Shown here one piece after another: positions 1 to 5,199 of a stretch of DNA of 5,672 nucleotides; the first letter of the stretch is position 1, and each line of letters begins with the position of its first letter. The stretch is from Thermococcus sp. (GTDB taxonomy: Archaea; Methanobacteriota_B; Thermococci; Thermococcales; Thermococcaceae), in the NCBI GenBank assembly GCA_027065835.1, contig JAMONK010000233.1, positions 1-5,672 of the forward strand, given 5' to 3'. The notes under the pieces were generated by a model that was not told the DNA's origin, did no database searches, and saw only the letters and a program-made list of their open reading frames with translations. The translations under genes were made by a program, and so were the position numbers.

Positions 1-719
1 AGGCTCTGAGCGATTTTGGGCTCGACGGGGATGGGATCGAGAAGGTTCTCTCGCTGATCGAGATCAAGGGGAAGCCGGACGAGGTCCTTCCAAAGGCCGA
101 AGAACTCTTCACGAGCGAGGAAGCGAAGGCGGAAATCAAAAGGCTCTACGAGCTGGTTGACCTTCTCGATGCATATGGCGTGAAGGAGAAGATCCTCATA
201 GATCTCGGCATAGCGAGGGGCTTCGATTACTACACGAGCATAGTCTTCGAGGCCATAGCGCCCAACGACCTCGGCATAGGTTCGATAGGCGGTGGTGGGA
301 GGTACGACAACCTCATCGAGGTCTTTGGAGGCAAGCCAACCCCGGCGACCGGCTTTGCCGTAGGGGTCGAGAGGCTGATTCCGATCCTCGATTGGAAGGG
401 CCTCATTCCCGAGCCGAAGCTGAGACCGGACGTTTACGTGATTCCGATTGGAAAGGAGCCGGAGCTCAAAAGAGCCGCCGTGGAGATAACTTCCTCCCTA
501 AGGGGGGCCGGAATCACGGCCGATTACGAGCTGACCGGAAGGAAGCTGAGGAAGGCCCTCGACTACGCAGGAAAGCTCGGCGTCCCCTACGTCGTCCTCG
601 TTGGGAAGAGGGACCTTGCAGAGGGCAAAGTAACGATAAGGGACATGGAGAGCGGCGAGCAGAGGACAGTGGAAAAGAAGATGGTTGTTGGAGCTCTCTC
701 CGGGCTGTTGAAAGCCTGA
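1..719 (+). CDS. hisS: Histidyl-tRNA synthetase, C-terminal part (5' end outside window)
   Basis: Class II synthetase that charges tRNA-His in the cytoplasm. The reading frame is open from base 3, giving 238 residues before TGA at 717-719; GTG at 180 is an internal codon. Seen in the fragment: the histidine-binding element LGIARGFDYYTSIVFE at about residues 68-83, the glycine loop GGGGRYDNLIE at about 96-106, and class II motif 3 GFAVGVERL at 117-125 with its ATP-binding Arg. From about residue 143 follows the HGTP-type anticodon-binding domain (PDVYVIPIG, then GRKLRKALDYAGKLGVPYVV), ending at KA. Archaeal HisRS is usually about 430-440 residues, so roughly 195 N-terminal residues, including motifs 1 and 2, lie upstream of the window. 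All visible key residues are intact. The gene is convergent with the 39-codon ORF on the other strand, with no bases between the two stop codons. Confidence 0.96.
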   Translation, partial: ALSDFGLDGDGIEKVLSLIEIKGKPDEVLPKAEELFTSEEAKAEIKRLYELVDLLDAYGVKEKILIDLGIARGFDYYTSIVFEAIAPNDLGIGSIGGGGRYDNLIEVFGGKPTPATGFAVGVERLIPILDWKGLIPEPKLRPDVYVIPIGKEPELKRAAVEITSSLRGAGITADYELTGRKLRKALDYAGKLGVPYVVLVGKRDLAEGKVTIRDMESGEQRTVEKKMVVGALSGLLKA

Positions 720-839
720 CTACCTCTTCGCCTCCACCTTGAACTCCCTCGCCTTCTTTTTCATCCTCCACTCCTCGAAGCGGCGGACGAAGGGACAGCG
801 GGAGCGCCACCTCATGTACGCGTTCCTCAGCCATTTCAC
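720..839 (-). CDS. Small basic protein of 39 residues, unknown function
   Basis: I do not recognise this protein. The evidence for a real gene is the translation signal: reading on the minus strand, GAGGTGATC (851-843) matches the Thermococcales ribosome-binding site, with 5 bases between GGTGA and a GTG start at 839-837. The frame runs 39 codons to TAG at 722-720. The product starts MKWLRNAYMRWRSRC and is strongly basic (about 15 Lys/Arg against 4 Glu), with three Trp and a single Cys at 15. The second half is a charged helix-like segment (FEEWRMKKKAREFK). There is no signal peptide or clear membrane segment, so RNA or DNA binding is possible but only a guess. Its stop directly abuts the hisS stop, tail to tail. 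A longer minus-strand ORF in another frame here has no such ribosome-binding site. It could also be the remnant of a longer gene, but the good start signal argues against that. Confidence 0.6.
   Translation of the reverse strand: MKWLRNAYMRWRSRCPFVRRFEEWRMKKKAREFKVEAKR
754..761 (+). terminator. Possible oligo-T terminator for hisS
   Basis: A pyrimidine-rich stretch with T5 at 757-761 lies about 40 bases after the hisS stop. Archaeal RNA polymerase can stop at oligo-T without a hairpin. The run is short and lies antisense inside the facing small ORF, so hisS messages would overlap the 3' end of that gene. Weak evidence. Confidence 0.3.
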
Positions 840-842
840 CGC

Positions 843-851
843 GATCACCTC
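843..851 (-). promoter_or_regulatory. Ribosome-binding site deciding the start of the 39-codon ORF
   Basis: GAGGTGATC on the minus strand, 5 bases from GGTGA to the GTG start at 839. It is nearly identical in style to the alaS site. It favours GTG at 839 over the in-frame upstream GTG at 848, which lies inside the site itself. Confidence 0.6.
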
Positions 852-941
852 AATCCCAACTGGTCATCACTGACCGTCTAGATCCTCTGACCTTCTGCCG
901 AAAAAGATGCCGCCTGGCTGTTTGAGGGTAGATCAATGACC

Positions 942-953
942 AAAAAGGGAAAA
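942..953 (-). terminator. Oligo-T terminator after the secreted-protein gene
   Basis: On the minus strand, 14 bases past the TAA stop, the sequence runs TTTTCCCTTTTT. Two T runs (T4 and T5) without a hairpin are typical of intrinsic termination in Thermococcales. Confidence 0.45.
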
Positions 954-966
954 TACGGGGTAATGA

Positions 967-1512
967 TTAATCGACCCAGTGATGGTTCTCGTAAACCGCA
1001 ACGTCCGGCCCACTGATCGGGTACGCCGTGACCACTTCGTAGTACACGTACCCGCTGTAGTACTCCTTTTCCAGAACGACCTTCATCTCACTTATCCCAT
1101 AATCGCTGTACTGGTAGTAGGGGAGGTAGTAAGTTATGACCGCCTTTGAACCGTCGAAGTAAACGTTGCCGTATTCTATGGTTTCCTCTATTAAATAGAC
1201 GATGTCGTAGCCGTCCATGGTCTCCGGTAGTTCCCTTCCATCGATGTACTGCCCCATGGGGTAGAAGGTGGTCTTCTCTTTGTGGTCCATTTCGTAACCC
1301 AGAACGTGTCTGTCCCAAACGTGCTCCTGGGCCCAGTCTGGGAAATAGACGTCGTGCCCGTAGAAAGTCGCGTCAAAGTAGTACGTGGCGGCGTACGTGA
1401 ACTGCCCGTAGTCTGTGCTCAGGGATGCTGCCCGTGCCCCCGGAAGCTGCGAGATAGAAAGCACCATCAGCCCCAGGAACAGGGCAACGATGTATTTTAT
1501 CCTGCTTCTCAT
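967..1512 (-). CDS. Secreted tyrosine-rich protein, possible BECR-fold nuclease-like domain
   Basis: Unrecognised family; 181 residues from ATG at 1512, or 184 from GTG at 1521. ATG is preferred because GGTG at 1523-1520 lies 6 bases before it. A Sec signal peptide is clear: basic MRSRIK, a hydrophobic core (YIVALFLGLMVL), then an A-R-A cleavage site near residue 28. The mature part has no Cys and is very rich in Tyr and Val with few Lys, as expected of an exported hyperthermophile protein. In order it shows HVWDRH (about 64-69), TTFYPMG, a predicted helix DIVYLIEETIEYG (about 103-115), then strand-like segments (AVITYYL, MKVVLEKEY, YVYYEVVTAYPI). This H..RH, helix, sheet, V-T-A-Y-P order resembles the Barnase-EndoU-Colicin-RelE ribonucleases by eye only. 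It lies downstream of the racemase gene on the same strand but has its own TATA-like box. A structural or lipid-binding surface protein is an alternative. Confidence 0.8.
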   Translation of the reverse strand: MRSRIKYIVALFLGLMVLSISQLPGARAASLSTDYGQFTYAATYYFDATFYGHDVYFPDWAQEHVWDRHVLGYEMDHKEKTTFYPMGQYIDGRELPETMDGYDIVYLIEETIEYGNVYFDGSKAVITYYLPYYQYSDYGISEMKVVLEKEYYSGYVYYEVVTAYPISGPDVAVYENHHWVD

Positions 1513-1540
1513 GGATAGCACCGTACATCATAGTCCGTGG

Positions 1541-1549
1541 ATTCTTAAA
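1541..1549 (-). promoter_or_regulatory. TATA-like promoter of the secreted-protein gene
   Basis: On the minus strand the sequence reads CGAAACCTTTAAGAAT, with the A-rich BRE-like part just before TTTAAGAAT. A start about 25 bases downstream would fall near 1520, giving a leader of about 8 bases before ATG at 1512 or a leaderless message from GTG at 1521. Confidence 0.5.
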
Positions 1550-1612
1550 GGTTTCGCCATACCAGTGAGGGCGCTGGGAGTGCTGGATGTGTGAGGGAGA
1601 TGACAGGGGTTT

Positions 1613-2992
1613 TCAGTGCCACGTCACAACCCTGTGGGTGACCCTTCCGGCGATGGCATCCTTCAAAGCGGTTTCCATTATTTCCAGGCCCCTCTCAGCC
1701 AGTTCCTCCGTTATAACTAGGGGGGGAGTTATCCTGATGACGTTCCCGAACATTCCGTAGCTTGGCAGGATGAGGCCCAGCTCGAAGGCGCGCCAGCATA
1801 TCCGTCCCGTCAGCTCCGGGTCGGGCCGTCCGTCCGGTTTGACGATCTCCGCCCCTATCATCAAACCCTTTCCACGGACGTCGCCGATTACCTCGTAATC
1901 CTCCTGCATCTCCCTCAGACGTTTCTGGATGAACTCTCCGACGCGGAGGGCGTTTTGGATGAGGTTCTCCTCCTCGATTATCCCAAGCGTCGCGTGGGCG
2001 GCCGCGGAGATCACGGGATTCGCGGCGGGTGTCAGCAGGGCGGAACCACCGGTCATCTCCATCAGCTCCCCCCTTCCGATGACGCCGCTGAGCCCCATGC
2101 CACTGGCCACCCCCTTTCCAAACGCCAGCAGGTCCGGTTTAATCCCGAACCACTCGCTCGCGAACCACCTCCCGGTTCTCCCGATTCCGGTCTGCACCTC
2201 GTCCATGGCCAGAAGTATTCCGTGCTCGTCAAGGAGCCCCTTTAGCTCAATGAAGAAGTTTTCGGGGGGTACGACTATCCCCGCATCTCCCTGTATCGGT
2301 TCGGCTATGAGAACGGCTGTTTCATCGGGAGGAAGGACGTGGGCAAAGATGTAGCTCTCAAGGTAGTCGAGGAAGTGGTTTATTAGCTCATCGGGCTCTT
2401 CATAGCCGTTTACCATCCAGATGTTCCTGTACGGGTTTGGATACGGCACCCAGACGACGTTTGGGACGAGCGGTGAGAATCCCCTCTTCTGGGAGCTCTG
2501 GAATGCGGCTATCGAGGTCGCCCCGTAGGTCTGCCCGTGATAGGCACCGATGAATGCTATGACCCAAGGCCTTCTTGTGGCGAAGCGGACCACTTTCATG
2601 GTCAAATCCAGTGCATCGCTTCCACTCAGGCCGAAGAGAACTTTTGGACTATCTACTGGGGCCTTCCCCGCCAGCATCTCCGCCACCTCTATGGCCCGCT
2701 CGCTGTAGGTGTAGCCCATCATCGAGTGTTGTATCCTCTCGACCTGGTCCTGCACCTCCTTCACGAGCCTTGGGTGGGCGTAGCCGGTGGAAGCGGCGGC
2801 GGCCCCGGCCAGAAAGTCGATGAACGCGTTACCGTCCACGTCTTCAATGATAGCCCCATGCCCCCTCTCCGGAACGAGTGGGAAGAGCTTCACCCCCAGA
2901 CCCGGGGAAACGACACGTCTTTCTCTCTCTATAAGTTCCCGGGCCTTTGGGCCTGGAGGTTCAACGATTATTTTTGGATAATCAGAAGTCAT
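1613..2992 (-). CDS. Class III PLP enzyme, probable alanine/serine-type amino acid racemase
   Basis: Fold-type I, class III PLP enzyme, 459 residues from ATG at 2992. GAGG at 3004-3001 sits 8 bases before this ATG but only 2 before ATG at 2998. Residue numbers here count from 2998. PLP site: SGSDA 125-129 (phosphate loop), YHG 153-155, AMDEVQTGIGRTG 264-276 with Asp266 for the pyridine nitrogen, Schiff-base Lys295 in LLAFGKGV, and Thr323 in LLTPAANP. The fold is complete, including the C-terminal ITPPLVIT strand. EPIQGDAG carries Asp238 where GABA and ornithine aminotransferases have Glu. As I recall, an Asp at this site about 57 residues before the Lys marks the archaeal broad-range or alanine/serine racemases and the lactobacillar isoleucine 2-epimerase. 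The gene follows the alanine symporter by 40 bases in one operon, which favours alanine or serine as substrate. Automatic annotation would probably say 4-aminobutyrate aminotransferase. Substrate range is inferred. Confidence 0.9.
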   Translation of the reverse strand: MTSDYPKIIVEPPGPKARELIERERRVVSPGLGVKLFPLVPERGHGAIIEDVDGNAFIDFLAGAAAASTGYAHPRLVKEVQDQVERIQHSMMGYTYSERAIEVAEMLAGKAPVDSPKVLFGLSGSDALDLTMKVVRFATRRPWVIAFIGAYHGQTYGATSIAAFQSSQKRGFSPLVPNVVWVPYPNPYRNIWMVNGYEEPDELINHFLDYLESYIFAHVLPPDETAVLIAEPIQGDAGIVVPPENFFIELKGLLDEHGILLAMDEVQTGIGRTGRWFASEWFGIKPDLLAFGKGVASGMGLSGVIGRGELMEMTGGSALLTPAANPVISAAAHATLGIIEEENLIQNALRVGEFIQKRLREMQEDYEVIGDVRGKGLMIGAEIVKPDGRPDPELTGRICWRAFELGLILPSYGMFGNVIRITPPLVITEELAERGLEIMETALKDAIAGRVTHRVVTWH

Positions 2993-3032
2993 TCTCATCG
3001 CCTCGGACGCATAAAAGTGAAAAAACGAAAGG

Positions 3033-4580
3033 CTATGGATTGGCGGCTATAAACTCGCTCGTGAACTTCTTGATCACGGGGTACAGCAGTATCAGCCCGA
3101 GCAGGTTTGGTATCGCCATCAGACCGTTCATCATGTCCGAGAAGTTCCAAACGCTCTCAAGGCCGCCCACTGCGCCTATGTATATGAAGATTACCCAGAG
3201 GATGTTGTAGCCAACGTGAAGCGGGTGGTATACACTTGCGAACTTCTTCGGGTCCCTCGTAATCCACTTGGTCAGGTACATGATGTTCTGCCTGCCGTAA
3301 TAGTTCCACGTTATAACCGTCGAATACGCGAAGAATATGACGCCGATGACGACCATAACCTCACCGAGATGCCCGAATGCCCTTGCGAAGGCCTCCTGAG
3401 TCAAGGCAGTGCTGGTCTTTCCGGTTGTCCACGCCCCGGTGGCGACTATTGAGATCCCGGTCAGCGAACAGATTATGAGCGTGTCGATGAAGGGACCGAG
3501 CATTGCGACGTGGCCCTGTCTTGACGGGTTGTCGGTTCTGGCGGCTGAGTGTGCCATTGTTGCGGTTCCGAGACCAGCCTCGTTCGAGAACAGGCCCCTG
3601 GCAACACCCCACCTTATGACCGTTCCTATGGCGCCGCCGGCAACGGCCTTCCCAGTGAATGCGTCCTTGAATATCAGTCCTATGGCGTGGGGCAGCTGAC
3701 CCGCGAACTTGATCCATACCCCTATGGCGAATATGAAATACACCACCGCCATGAAGGGAACGAAGTACCCTGTGAACTCGCCGATTCTCTTGATGCCCCC
3801 TATGGTGACCAGGAACGTTAGTATGGCGAACGCGATTCCGGTCACCCAGAACGGCACGTGGAACGCCACCTTCATGCCCAGGGCCAGGGAGTTTGACTGC
3901 GTCATGTTTCCAATTCCGAAGGCAGCAATAGCCGCAAAGGTCGAGAACAGTATTGCGAGGACTTTCCCCAGCGATGGCATGGCGTGGCCCCTTGCGAGGT
4001 AGTACGCCAGTACCAGGAACAGGATCGTTATGATCCATGCCCCTACCATTGCCCCGCCGCTGAGCCTCATGGCGTCCATTCCGACAAACGCCGCGAATAT
4101 CAGCACGAATATCGTGGCTAGATACCTTGCCCCGGCCGGTATCTTTATCTCCGCGAGGCCCTTCTCCAGGGCGTTGAACGTGCCGCCTATCATGGTTCCG
4201 TCGGGGAGCTTGTCCCTGAACGCAACACCCAGGAGTCCCTCGGAACCCCTCGTGGCCATACCGAACAGGGCGGTCATCCACATCCAAAACAGGGCACCAG
4301 GACCGCCGTGGTAGATAGCCGTGGCCACACCTGCTATGTTGCCTATACCAACGGTTCCAGAGAGGGTTGCCATCAACGCCTGGAACGGGCTGATGTCACC
4401 CTCGCCTCGTCTCTTTCTTCCTTCCTTACCAAACGTATACCTAAGGGCCCAGCCAAGGCGAGTGACCTGGATCCCCCTGAGCAAAATGGTCAGAAAAATT
4501 CCCGTGCCCAGAAGCAGGATCATTATTGGGGGGCCCCAGACCAGCCCGTCCAACCAGTTAATAAAGCTCATCACTCCCAT
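3033..4580 (-). CDS. Sodium:alanine symporter, AGCS family
   Basis: Membrane carrier of the alanine or glycine:cation symporter family, taking up alanine (and probably glycine or serine) with Na+. There are 515 residues from ATG at 4580. GGGGGTG lies 5 bases before this ATG; GTG at 4586 is too close to it. With numbering from 4586, visible landmarks are a hydrophobic helix at 16-36, TVGIGNIAGVATA at 78-90, the family signature GGPGALFWMWMTALFG at 94-109, FGIGNM at 223-228, GLFSNEAGLGTATMAHSAA at 331-349, then GPFIDTLIICSLTGI at 364-378. Ten to eleven hydrophobic helices end in a short Lys-containing tail. Length and motifs are complete. It is the first gene of a two-gene operon with the racemase-type enzyme, 34-40 bases apart. 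T6 on the minus strand at 3025-3020 could reduce transcription of the second gene. The Methanococcus maripaludis homologue AgcS takes both L- and D-alanine. Confidence 0.94.
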   Translation of the reverse strand: MGVMSFINWLDGLVWGPPIMILLLGTGIFLTILLRGIQVTRLGWALRYTFGKEGRKRRGEGDISPFQALMATLSGTVGIGNIAGVATAIYHGGPGALFWMWMTALFGMATRGSEGLLGVAFRDKLPDGTMIGGTFNALEKGLAEIKIPAGARYLATIFVLIFAAFVGMDAMRLSGGAMVGAWIITILFLVLAYYLARGHAMPSLGKVLAILFSTFAAIAAFGIGNMTQSNSLALGMKVAFHVPFWVTGIAFAILTFLVTIGGIKRIGEFTGYFVPFMAVVYFIFAIGVWIKFAGQLPHAIGLIFKDAFTGKAVAGGAIGTVIRWGVARGLFSNEAGLGTATMAHSAARTDNPSRQGHVAMLGPFIDTLIICSLTGISIVATGAWTTGKTSTALTQEAFARAFGHLGEVMVVIGVIFFAYSTVITWNYYGRQNIMYLTKWITRDPKKFASVYHPLHVGYNILWVIFIYIGAVGGLESVWNFSDMMNGLMAIPNLLGLILLYPVIKKFTSEFIAANP

Positions 4581-4625
4581 GTACACACCCCCTTCCGGTC
4601 CAGGTTCGCTGCGATACTGAACGAC

Positions 4626-4632
4626 AAAAAAA
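4626..4632 (-). promoter_or_regulatory. T7 tract in the symporter leader
   Basis: On the minus strand seven T residues occur between the candidate TATA boxes and the symporter start, about 45 bases before ATG at 4580. Oligo-T of this length can stop archaeal RNA polymerase, so this could be an early termination point. No hairpin or recognisable riboswitch accompanies it. Confidence 0.25.
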
Positions 4633-4684
4633 TGGTTTATTGATGTGGTACTGCACCTTTACGAAGTAGCACTATATACCCCAA

Positions 4685-4694
4685 AATATTTAAA
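4685..4694 (-). promoter_or_regulatory. TATA box of the symporter-racemase operon
   Basis: On the minus strand CCAAAGGTTTAAATATTTTGG contains a good archaeal TATA box, TTTAAATATT, predicting a start near 4664 and a leader of about 80 bases. The element sits between CCAAA and TTTGG arms (4681-4685 and 4697-4701), a possible operator. A second candidate, TATATA at 4678-4673, would start near 4650. I cannot tell which is used. Confidence 0.45.
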
Positions 4695-4762
4695 CCTTTG
4701 GTTGATAAAGTAGTGATTTTGCCGGTATAATCTTGCTATACTTCCACACCCGGAGGGATAAG

Positions 4763-4770
4763 CATAAAAA
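4763..4770 (+). promoter_or_regulatory. TATA box of the C/D box sRNA and coiled-coil gene
   Basis: CATAAAAA inside GGATAAGCATAAAAACC. The expected start, about 25 bases downstream, is near 4791, which coincides with the predicted 5' end of the C/D box sRNA. The promoter of the opposite-strand symporter operon is about 75 bases away, so the region is divergent. Confidence 0.5.
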
Positions 4771-4791
4771 CCTCGAAGGGGACTACCTGAG

Positions 4792-4845
4792 GGATGATGA
4801 GTCTGGAGCCCCCTGATCGGTGAAGAAAAGTTTACGGGGCTGACC
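4792..4845 (+). ncRNA. C/D box sRNA guiding 2'-O-methylation
   Basis: Double-guide RNA that would assemble with L7Ae, Nop5 and fibrillarin and direct 2'-O-methylation. Boxes in order: C = ATGATGA (4794-4800, exact), 12-base guide, D' = CTGA (4813-4816, exact), 3-base spacer, C' = GTGAAGA (4820-4826, one mismatch to RTGATGA), 13-base guide, D = CTGA (4840-4843, exact). A GG/CC pair (4792-4793 with 4844-4845) closes the terminal kink-turn. All spacings are those of Thermococcales sRNAs. By the N+5 rule the D' guide would methylate the C in GGGGCUCCAGAC, and the D guide the G in CCCCGUAAACUUU. A TATA box about 25 bases upstream fits a dedicated promoter. The next ORF begins 4 bases after the element, so the sRNA may be processed from a shared transcript. 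Alternative: this is the frameshifted 5' end of that ORF. Confidence 0.8.
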
Positions 4846-4848
4846 GCC

Positions 4849-5145
4849 GTGATAAAGAACCGCCTTTGCAGGGAGTACCTCACTGAGATAGACAGGCTTG
4901 AGCGTTCGATAGTCGAGCTGGAGGAGCAGATAACCGAACTCAAGATGCAGCTACGGCTCAAGGTGGACGAGGCCAACGGCCTTTCCATCGAGAACGCGAG
5001 CCTCAGGCACAAACTCGAACTCATGAACCGCAGAGAAAGAGCCCTTCTACGTCTGTTGAAGTCCATTAATGCCCCTTTCGTCTTCGTGGACGAGGAGCGC
5101 TTTGAGGACGTTGACGTTGACCTCGGTCCAGATTCAAAGGAATGA
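4849..5145 (+). CDS. Short coiled-coil protein, unknown function
   Basis: I do not recognise this family. From GTG at 4849 it is 98 residues, ending at TGA 5143-5145. Residues about 8-72 form one long heptad helix (YLTEIDRLERSIVELEEQIT and onward to HKLELMNRRERALLRLLKS), so an oligomeric coiled coil is very likely. The tail SINAPFVFVDEERF is a short beta-like segment, then an acidic end (EDVDVDLGPDSKE). There is no signal peptide or membrane segment; Cys6 is the only Cys. Coiled coil followed by a small beta element is superficially like the N-terminus of proteasomal ATPases, but no ATPase follows. The start is weak: GGGGCTGA before GTG is a poor ribosome-binding site. The frame stays open upstream to 4801 but without a start codon. 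The upstream bases are better explained by the C/D box sRNA. Codon use resembles the neighbours. Confidence 0.75.
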   Translation: MIKNRLCREYLTEIDRLERSIVELEEQITELKMQLRLKVDEANGLSIENASLRHKLELMNRRERALLRLLKSINAPFVFVDEERFEDVDVDLGPDSKE

Positions 5146-5151
5146 GAAAAC

Positions 5152-5160
5152 CTTAATAGA
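5152..5160 (+). promoter_or_regulatory. TATA box of alaS
   Basis: GAAAACC followed by TTAATAG gives a BRE plus TATA arrangement just after the stop of the coiled-coil gene. A start about 25 bases downstream, near 5181, would leave a leader of about 19 bases carrying the ribosome-binding site. Confidence 0.55.
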
Positions 5161-5188
5161 CCTACCTCGTTTTCTACTTCAACTCAAG

Positions 5189-5195
5189 AGGTGAG
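5189..5195 (+). promoter_or_regulatory. Ribosome-binding site of alaS
   Basis: AGAGGTGAGG with GGTGA ending 5 bases before ATG at 5200. This spacing selects ATG 5200 over the in-frame ATG codons at 5206 and 5212. Confidence 0.7.
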
Positions 5196-5199
5196 GATA

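Larger units (their letters stand above)
840..966. other. Gap between the small ORF and the secreted-protein gene
   Basis: 127 bases without a convincing gene. It holds the leader of the small minus-strand ORF, two minus-strand oligo-T runs (901-905 and 942-953), a short inverted repeat GGTCA-TCAC-TGACC at 862-875, and three copies of TGACC (871, 888, 937). I see no good TATA box for the small ORF here, so it may depend on read-through from the secreted-protein gene or on a weak promoter. Confidence 0.5.

Noticed and set aside
514..834. Minus-strand open frame of 106 codons across the hisS 3' end
   Set aside because: It is mostly antisense to the conserved hisS C-terminal domain, low-complexity Arg/Ser/Pro in content, and has no ribosome-binding site. 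The 39-codon frame in another phase has a consensus site.
823..870. GTGATGA and a later CTGA on the minus strand, resembling another C/D box sRNA
   Set aside because: There is no D' box at the right place, the C' match is poor, and the C-to-D spacing (33 bases) is short. The signals are better explained by the ribosome-binding site and start of the small ORF.
862..875. Inverted repeat GGTCA-TCAC-TGACC and further TGACC copies
   Set aside because: Arms of five bases and three scattered pentamers are within chance expectation. There is no link to a TATA box or terminator run.
1929..2354. Plus-strand open frame of 141 codons inside the racemase gene
   Set aside because: Ser/Pro-rich antisense shadow covering the PLP-binding core of a well-conserved enzyme.
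3361..4287. Minus-strand open frame of 308 codons within the symporter gene
   Set aside because: It is a shifted-frame shadow of the symporter, rich in Arg, His and Gly, with no family motifs. The main frame has the full AGCS signature.
4702..4720. Two similar GTTGAT and GTGAT segments as a possible regulator site (TrmBL1-like)
   Set aside because: They are direct rather than inverted and do not match a TATCAC-N5-GTGATA pattern well enough to name a regulator.
4659..5066. Minus-strand open frame of 135 codons opposite the coiled-coil ORF
   Set aside because: Ser/Arg/Leu-rich antisense shadow of the heptad helix. It also crosses the symporter TATA region and the sRNA.
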